Of a DNA stretch of 11,375 bases, positions 7,005-11,375 are shown piece after piece. Source of the DNA: Actinomycetota bacterium (lineage in GTDB: Bacteria > Actinomycetota > Humimicrobiia > Humimicrobiales > Humimicrobiaceae); assembly GCA_023475715.1 (NCBI GenBank), contig JAMCVO010000285.1, positions 1 through 11,375 on the forward strand, read 5' to 3'. Position 1 is the stretch's first letter; each line of letters opens with the position of its first letter. The translations under genes were made by a program, and so were the position numbers. A model generated the notes under the pieces. That model worked only from the letters and a program-made list of their open reading frames with translations. It did not search any database and was not told the DNA's origin.

Positions 7005-7202
7005 ATGCGCTCAACCTACTCCAAACTAATAGCTGTTGTACCTACTTATAATGAAAGATCAACCATCGCAACTTTAGTAAAGGCTTTTTTTGGTGTTTTA
7101 CCTAAAGCTTCTATGCTAGTAGTTGATGACAACTCTCCGGATAAGACAACCGAGGAAGTGGCCATATTGAAAAAAAAATTTCCTAAACTTGATTTTTTTT
7201 GA
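7005..7202 (+). pseudogene. N-terminal part of an interrupted DPM1-like polyprenol-phosphate glycosyltransferase (GT2)
   Basis: The reading begins at ATG 7005 (a GTG at 7002 is also in frame) with IAVVPTYNERSTIATLV, the GT2 nucleotide-binding start, followed by LVVDDNSPDKT, the DD motif of dolichol-phosphate-mannose-synthase-like enzymes. It runs through ILKKKFPKLDFF and hits TGA at 7200-7202, about 65 residues in, before the DxD motif, so this piece alone cannot be active. The family loads mannose, glucose or GlcN-type sugars from a nucleotide donor on polyprenyl phosphate, the donor used by GT-C enzymes such as those at the left of the window. The stretch just before the stop holds an A9 (7170-7178) and a T8 (7193-7200) run. 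Confidence 0.75.
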
Positions 7203-7223
7203 GGCGAAAAAACAGGGGGTTTT
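7193..7223 (+). other. Lesion site in the GT2 gene: T8 run, in-frame UGA, G5T4 run
   Basis: T8 (7193-7200) is followed by GA, giving TGA in frame at 7200-7202. Two readings restore the gene. A single substitution of the TGA gives FF-X-GEKTGGFGRSY. Alternatively one extra T in T8 plus one base fewer in G5 (7215-7219) or T4 (7220-7223) gives FFLRRKNRGFGRSY, which matches the usual R-x-x-K-x-G-L-G-x-A-Y pattern at least as well. Both are hypotheses. Confidence 0.6.
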
Positions 7224-7724
7224 GGCAGATCGTATATAGACGCCTTCAAAAAGCTTCTCAAGGATAACCGCTATAAAACCATAGTAATGATGGATGCTGA
7301 TTTCTCACATAATCCAAATCTGGTTCCCAAAATGGTTAAAATCTTATCAGATTATAAAGTTGTTATCGGTTCAAGATATATTAAAGGGGGAGTGGCAAAA
7401 AATTGGGGTAAAAAAAGGATAATTTTAAGCCGTTGCTCAAATTTTTATGCCCGTTGCATTTTAGGGCTTGCATTAAAAGATCTTACTTCAGGTTTTTTTG
7501 TTTTTGATAAAAGTATTCTAAAAACAATTGATCTGAACTCTTTTAAGTCAGAAGGATTCGCTTTTTTACTTGAATTAAAATATAAGATCTTTAAGGCTGG
7601 ATACAAAATTTATGAGTACCCTGCTGTTATTTCTGACAGGACGCCGGGCCAAAGTCAATCAAAAATTTCGAAAAAAGGTATTTGGGAAGCTTTTTTGTTA
7701 CCTTGGAAATTACGATTTAAGTAA
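7203..7724 (+). pseudogene. C-terminal part of the interrupted DPM1-like GT2
   Basis: Directly after the TGA and in the same frame the family sequence resumes: GFGRSYIDAFKKLL, then VMMDADFSHNP (the metal-binding DAD and SH motif), VIGSRYIKGG, LKDLTSGFFVF, and SEGFAFLLELKYKIFKAGYKIYEYP with ISDRTPGQSQSK, all hallmarks of the DPM1/polyprenol-phosphate-mannosyltransferase group. The whole gene, 7005-7724, would be about 239 residues, normal for the soluble single-domain form without membrane helices. The first ATG inside this piece is at 7287, which would lose the acceptor-side GxG loop. The stop (TAA 7722-7724) is 2 bp before rmlC, so this gene heads the operon even though it is broken. Confidence 0.78.
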
Positions 7725-7726
7725 TT

Positions 7727-8284
7727 ATGAAAGTCCGACTTAAACAAACGGAGATACCAGGTCTACTTATAATAGATATCGATTATTTTTCTGATGGGAG
7801 GGGGTTTTTTATTGAACCCTGGCATAGAAGAGATTTTCAAGAAGCTGGACTAAATTTAGAATTTGTCCAGGAAGGTCATTCTCAATCAAAAAAAAACGTT
7901 CTACGGGGAATGCATTATCAAGACAAAAAGGCGCCAATGGGCAAATTAATTCGATGTACTAGAGGAAAAATCTTTGATGTGGCAGTTGATATTAGAATAT
8001 CTTCTCCTACTTTAGGTAAATGGTTTAGTATAGAATTAAATGAAGAAAACAAAACACAGCTGTATATTCCTCCCGGGTTTGCACATGGTTTTTATACCCT
8101 TACTGATCTCGCTGAGGTGCAATATAAACAAACGGGGTTTTATACCCCTCAAGCCGAAGGTATTATAAAATGGAATGATCCTGATATTAATATTAATTGG
8201 CCAGCTAGAAATCCTATACTCTCAAAAAAGGACCAAAATGCGATGAGCTTAAAAGATTATTCCAAAGATCCTGCTTTTACTTAA
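7727..8284 (+). CDS. rmlC: dTDP-4-dehydrorhamnose 3,5-epimerase
   Basis: 185 residues, the normal RmlC length. It converts dTDP-4-keto-6-deoxy-D-glucose to dTDP-4-keto-L-rhamnose, the third step of dTDP-L-rhamnose synthesis, in the cytoplasm. Family motifs run the whole length: DGRGFFIEPW (23-32), NVLRGMHYQ with catalytic H63, GKLIRCTRGKIFDVAVDIR (72-90), IPPGFAHGF (114-122), VQYK with Y133, IKWNDPDI (147-154), and S166-KKD with D169 as the partner of the catalytic histidine. The cupin fold is complete with no missing residue. The ATG is 2 bp after the GT2 stop; no Shine-Dalgarno is visible, so coupling with the gene before is likely, which makes the upstream stop codon relevant to its expression. 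An SDR and rmlD follow. Confidence 0.95.
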   Translation: MKVRLKQTEIPGLLIIDIDYFSDGRGFFIEPWHRRDFQEAGLNLEFVQEGHSQSKKNVLRGMHYQDKKAPMGKLIRCTRGKIFDVAVDIRISSPTLGKWFSIELNEENKTQLYIPPGFAHGFYTLTDLAEVQYKQTGFYTPQAEGIIKWNDPDININWPARNPILSKKDQNAMSLKDYSKDPAFT

Positions 8285-8300
8285 ACCAATTTATGTGATT

Positions 8301-9314
8301 ATGAAAACAAATAAAGATAAAATATTACTTACTGGCGGATTAGGCTATGTTGGAACTGCTTTAGCAGAAAAACTTATTAATAAAAACTATGACCTTACAA
8401 TACTGGATAAATTTTATTTCGGTAATAATATTAATGAGCGCATCAAAAAAAAAATTGTTTTTGTTAAAGCAGATATAAGAGATCTTCCACTGAATCTGAT
8501 AAAAAATTTTTCCGTTATCATCCATTTGGCGGGAATATCTAATGATCCCACAGCAGATTTTAACCCTAAAATCAACTTTGAAATAAATCATTTAGCGACT
8601 ATAGATCTAGCTAAAAAAGCAAAGAGATCAGGCGTAAAAAAATTTATATTTGCTTCTAGCTGCTCAATATATGACATGGGTATGGAAAATGAAAGTCCGT
8701 TAAAAAATGAAGATTCCGCAGTCTATCCTAAAGCTCCTTATTCTTTATCAAAACACTTAGCTGAACAAGAGTTGCTCAAGCTTAAAGATAGTAATTTTTC
8801 TATTGTGATTTTACGAAAGGGTACAGTTTTTGGTTATTCAGATAGAATGAGATACGATTTAGTAATTAACGCCATGATAAAAAGTGCGCTTTTAGAAGGA
8901 AAGATCAGGGTTTTTTGCAAAGGTATTCAATGGAGACCAATACTAAATATTAAAGATGCCTCTTTAGCTTATATGTTTGTGCTAGAAAACAATTCTCAAA
9001 AAATTAACGGGCAAATCATAAATATCTTAAATAATAACTTTCAAGTTAAAGATTTAGCTTTAATAGTGCAGAAAGCCATTGCAAGAGAATTAAAAAAAGA
9101 TACCGAGATTATCTTTGAGCAAGATAAGAAAAAGGATAGATCTTACCGTGTTGAAGGTAAGAAAGCAAAAGAACTCTTAGGGTTTTATCCGTCAGAGAGT
9201 ATTGATAATGAAGTAATAACAATGGTTAAACAAATTATCAAAAACAAAAAAACAGACTTTTTAAATCCAATTTATTACAATATAGATTGGATGAAATCAG
9301 TTTTAAAAAATTGA
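8301..9314 (+). CDS. Extended SDR, NAD-dependent nucleotide-sugar epimerase/dehydratase-like
   Basis: 337 residues from ATG 8301 (a GTG at 8295 would add two). The Rossmann motif is TGGLGYVG (11-18), followed by IIHLAGIS (73-80) and the catalytic set S120/S122 (FASSCSIYD), Y147 and K151 (YSLSK). RGTVFGY-like LRKGTVFGY and QWRPILNIKDASLAY are standard for the UDP-glucose-4-epimerase-like extended SDRs. It is not RmlB: the TDEVYG motif with the Asp-Glu dehydratase dyad is replaced by SCSIYD, so a 4,6-dehydratase role is unlikely. A 4-epimerase or ketoreductase on an NDP-sugar is the best guess. It sits between rmlC (16 bp gap) and rmlD (stop and start overlap as TGATG), so it should work in the same pathway or make a sister sugar. 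Confidence 0.82.
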   Translation: MKTNKDKILLTGGLGYVGTALAEKLINKNYDLTILDKFYFGNNINERIKKKIVFVKADIRDLPLNLIKNFSVIIHLAGISNDPTADFNPKINFEINHLATIDLAKKAKRSGVKKFIFASSCSIYDMGMENESPLKNEDSAVYPKAPYSLSKHLAEQELLKLKDSNFSIVILRKGTVFGYSDRMRYDLVINAMIKSALLEGKIRVFCKGIQWRPILNIKDASLAYMFVLENNSQKINGQIINILNNNFQVKDLALIVQKAIARELKKDTEIIFEQDKKKDRSYRVEGKKAKELLGFYPSESIDNEVITMVKQIIKNKKTDFLNPIYYNIDWMKSVLKN

Positions 9315-10195
9315 TGCCGAAATTAAAAATAACTATACTTGGAGCAGGCGGCCAGTTAGGTTCTGACCTTGTAAAAGTCTTAGGCCAATCCTCAAATATA
9401 GATATCTATCCTCTTACACATCAAGATATTGATATCTTAGATAGTAAGAATTGTTTAAAAATATTTGACGGGCAACAGCCTAATATTATTATCAATACTG
9501 CGGCTTATCACAAGGTAGATGAAGTAGAATTAAATCCTAGAAAAGCTTTTGCTACAAATGCAATTGCTCCCAAAATAATCTCTGAGTACTGCGCCAAATA
9601 TGGGATAATTAATGTTTTTATAAGTACTGACTATGTATTCGGATTAGATGCCGGCCGTCATACTCCTTATCAAGAAAATGACTTACCTGGCCCTATAAAT
9701 GTATATGGAGTTTCTAAATTAGCTGGTGAACATTTCACTCGTCTTGGTTCCCCAAAACATTTTATTATTAGGACCACTGGACTATTTGGAGTCGCAGGAA
9801 CATCAGGAAAAGGAGGTAATTTTATTGAAAGAATGATAAAACTAGCTCAAGAAAATAAAAATATTCAGGTAGTTGACGATCAAATACTCAGCCCTACATA
9901 TACACTTGATTTAGCTAACCAGTTGGCTTTATTGATAAAGACAGGAAACTTTGGGACATACCATATTACCTCAGAAGGAGAATGTTCGTGGTATGAATTA
10001 ACTAAGGAAATATTTACACTATTAAAATTGAAGCCTCATCTTTCGCGGGTCAAAAGTACAAACTTTACAACTGTCGCTAAAAGACCTCATTACTCTGCAT
10101 TAGACAATCATAATTTAAAGTTATTAAACTTAAATTTTATGCATCCTTGGAAGGAATCTCTTAAAATCTATCTGACTGAAAAGAACTATTTATGA
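9314..10195 (+). CDS. rmlD: dTDP-4-dehydrorhamnose reductase
   Basis: 293 residues. It reduces dTDP-4-keto-L-rhamnose to dTDP-L-rhamnose with NAD(P)H, the last step of the pathway. Visible motifs are LGAGGQLGSDL (9-19, nucleotide binding), IINTAAYHKVDEVE (59-72), STDYVFG with T105 and Y107, PINVYGVSKLAGE with catalytic Y131 and K135, and IIRTTGLFG after it. I place the start at ATG 9314, not at an in-frame ATG at 9287: family sequence begins there, and the preceding stop and this start overlap as TGATG. The gene ends in TGA only 2 bp from the stop of the convergent GT2 at 10198, leaving no room for a terminator. Confidence 0.95.
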   Translation: MPKLKITILGAGGQLGSDLVKVLGQSSNIDIYPLTHQDIDILDSKNCLKIFDGQQPNIIINTAAYHKVDEVELNPRKAFATNAIAPKIISEYCAKYGIINVFISTDYVFGLDAGRHTPYQENDLPGPINVYGVSKLAGEHFTRLGSPKHFIIRTTGLFGVAGTSGKGGNFIERMIKLAQENKNIQVVDDQILSPTYTLDLANQLALLIKTGNFGTYHITSEGECSWYELTKEIFTLLKLKPHLSRVKSTNFTTVAKRPHYSALDNHNLKLLNLNFMHPWKESLKIYLTEKNYL

Positions 10196-10197
10196 AC

Positions 10198-11280
10198 TCA
10201 AACTTGCTTCGGGAGTGGAGTTCTGACAAAACGGCGATAATTTAGTACTTCAAGATTAATCTTTTTTAAATTCATAATTTGGCTATAAATTACTTTATTC
10301 AAAATAAAGTAATTGAAAACTATACTAAATGGGTATCTCTCGACTGGCCGACCAGTTGACCTGCTCTTAAATATCTTAAGAAATCTTGTGATGATATAAA
10401 AATGCGCTTTCAAAACCGCCAATGCGTAAGCATAAGTTCCCTCTCTCATATAATAGATAATGCTTAAAAAGTCAAATAGCAGCCGGGTCGGTAAAATCCA
10501 AATTAACTCTTTAATCTCTAAGTGCTTGATCAAGAGTATAAAATGATTACGATGCAGAAGATAAGTTTTTCTGGCAAGTTTTTTACTCCAAAAGCCGGCT
10601 CCTTTGTGAAAAACTATCGACCGGGGGATAATTTTAACTTTATATCCTAATTTTTTAATCCGCCAGCAAAAATCAACCTCCTCTGCATAAGCAAATAGGC
10701 TTTCATCAAATCCTCCAATCCTCAAAGCCACAGAGGTTCGAATCAGCATTGCTGCTCCACACGCCCAAAATATTTCATCTTCCTGATCATATTGGCCAAC
10801 ATCCTTCTCAATACTAAACATTATTCTGCCTTTAGTATAAGGATAACCCAACTTATCCAAATATCCTCCACAACCACCCGCATATTCAAAATAGTCAGGA
10901 AAATTCATTGATTTTAATTTAGATTGACAAACAGCAATCTTATTATCTTTTTCAACAGCATTAATCAAATATTGTAGCCACTTTGGATCAACTACAGTAT
11001 CATTATTCAATAGGATGACATACTTAGATTTTGCAGAGTTAATAATTTCATTTGCCCTGACAGAAAAACCTTTGTTTAATCCATCAGAGAAAAAATGAAT
11101 ATTCTCCTTACTAAACACTCTCTTAAGCTCGGATAACTCATCATTTTTTGAACCATCATCTATAACTAAAATTTTATAATCTTTATATTCTGTTTTCAGA
11201 AGAGATTTGAGACATTTCGTTGTATCTTCTAATCCATTATAATTAAACACTGCAATACTTACCTTTGGATAAATATTCAT
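10198..11280 (-). CDS. Family 2 glycosyltransferase, rhamnosyltransferase-like (WbbL type)
   Basis: 360 residues. The GT-A domain starts with VSIAVFNYNG (7-16) and VIDDGS (39-44). NNDT (92-95) is the metal/nucleotide DxD-type motif. FWACGAAMLIR (171-181) and GGFDESLFAYAEEVDFCWRI (189-208) are the acceptor and catalytic-base region typical of WbbL/RfbF-like rhamnosyltransferases. The C-terminal part from about 245 has amphipathic or weakly hydrophobic helices (ILPTRLLFDFLSIIYYM) that may hold it on the inner membrane face. It should add one sugar to a lipid-linked glycan in the cytoplasm. Rhamnose as the donor sugar is inferred from the family and from rmlC/rmlD next door. The ATG directly follows the TAA of an upstream gene. 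The final 60 residues are basic and less conserved. Confidence 0.88.
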   Translation of the reverse strand: MNIYPKVSIAVFNYNGLEDTTKCLKSLLKTEYKDYKILVIDDGSKNDELSELKRVFSKENIHFFSDGLNKGFSVRANEIINSAKSKYVILLNNDTVVDPKWLQYLINAVEKDNKIAVCQSKLKSMNFPDYFEYAGGCGGYLDKLGYPYTKGRIMFSIEKDVGQYDQEDEIFWACGAAMLIRTSVALRIGGFDESLFAYAEEVDFCWRIKKLGYKVKIIPRSIVFHKGAGFWSKKLARKTYLLHRNHFILLIKHLEIKELIWILPTRLLFDFLSIIYYMREGTYAYALAVLKAHFYIITRFLKIFKSRSTGRPVERYPFSIVFNYFILNKVIYSQIMNLKKINLEVLNYRRFVRTPLPKQV

Positions 11281-11375
11281 TTACTTAACTGCTTTCAAAA
11301 ATACTCCTACTCCGTGGTTTATGGGCTGATAAACATCATTTAAGGAATCAATTAAGTTTACTATCCAAAAAGCAA
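11281..11375 (-). CDS. 3' end of a gene off the right edge, possibly a SAM-dependent methyltransferase (partial)
   Basis: On the minus strand one frame is open from the edge to TAA 11281-11283, encoding 30 residues that start AFWIVNLIDSLND and end NHGVGVFLKAVK. The TAA abuts the ATG of the GT2 (11280) with no gap, as at 5769/5770, which supports a co-transcribed gene. The ending, a hydrophobic helix followed by G-x-G-x-FLKAxK, resembles the last strand of class I methyltransferases, but 30 residues are too few to be sure. Confidence 0.55.
   Translation of the reverse strand, partial: AFWIVNLIDSLNDVYQPINHGVGVFLKAVK

Noticed and set aside
7200..7202. Selenocysteine at the in-frame UGA of the GT2
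   Set aside because: No selenoprotein is known in this family at this loop, there is no catalytic cysteine there, and no SECIS-like hairpin was apparent just downstream.
7046..7261. Minus-strand 71-codon ORF opposite the interrupted GT2
   Set aside because: GT2 motifs are on the plus strand on both sides of the stop; the minus ORF is their shadow.
8293..8298. ATGTGA start-stop pair just before the SDR start
   Set aside because: It is a minimal ORF 2 bp before the real ATG; it is probably chance in AT-rich DNA, with no evidence for a regulatory role.
8361..8591. Minus-strand 76-codon ORF inside the rmlC-rmlD SDR
   Set aside because: It is antisense to the Rossmann domain of a clear SDR and has no features of its own.
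9287..9313. Upstream ATG of rmlD adding nine residues
   Set aside because: The added residues overlap the end of the SDR and precede the family start. The TGATG junction at 9312-9316 points to ATG 9314.
1..11375. Mobile elements, CRISPR arrays, tRNA or rRNA genes
   Set aside because: No repeat-spacer pattern, transposase-like ORF, terminal repeats or tRNA/rRNA signature was found by reading both strands.

Overview
The window is an AT-rich, gene-dense piece of a bacterial surface-polysaccharide / nucleotide-sugar locus. No rRNA, tRNA, CRISPR array, transposase or insertion sequence was seen. The organism is not named by any marker gene. Low G+C, tiny or negative gene spacing, scarce Shine-Dalgarno sequences and the mix of large GT-C membrane glycosyltransferases with a dolichol-phosphate-mannose-synthase-like GT2 would fit a Patescibacteria/CPR genome (Microgenomates-like), but this is inference. 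UGA works as a stop at several tightly coupled gene junctions, so the code is the standard bacterial one and not the UGA=Gly code of Gracilibacteria/Absconditabacteria.

Layout. (1) 1-188, + strand: the end of an unidentified gene, coupled by ATGA to a 41-residue one-helix membrane ORF. (2) 191-3656, - strand: two GT-C type membrane glycosyltransferase genes. The upstream one (ArnT/PMT_2-like) is split by a frameshift at a T7/A7 run; the downstream one is a large YfhO/AftD-like protein. (3) 3757-4503, + strand: a lone SAM-dependent methyltransferase. (4) 4519-6929, - strand: a three-gene operon of cupin, short SDR reductase and C-methyltransferase, a plausible cassette for a methyl-branched deoxysugar. 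(5) 7005-10195, + strand: a DPM1-like polyprenol-phosphate sugar synthase broken by an in-frame UGA beside a T8 run, then rmlC, an extended-SDR epimerase/dehydratase-like gene and rmlD. (6) 10198-11375, - strand: a rhamnosyltransferase-like GT2 and, upstream of it, the last 30 codons of a probable methyltransferase that runs off the window.

How they could work together (inference): rmlC and rmlD finish dTDP-L-rhamnose from dTDP-4-keto-6-deoxyglucose. The C-methyltransferase/SDR/cupin operon probably starts from the same kind of 4-keto-6-deoxy intermediate and diverts it to a branched sugar. The soluble GT2 at the right end would add rhamnose or a related sugar. The DPM-like GT2 would load a sugar on polyprenol phosphate for the two GT-C enzymes at the left. 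rmlA and rmlB are not in the window.

The most notable points are the two interrupted glycosyltransferase genes, both broken at homopolymers and both in the polyprenol-phosphate-sugar branch; the cupin-SDR-C-methyltransferase cassette; and palindromic elements in both divergent intergenic regions (12-bp palindrome at 3713-3724; nested inverted repeat at 6938-6976).
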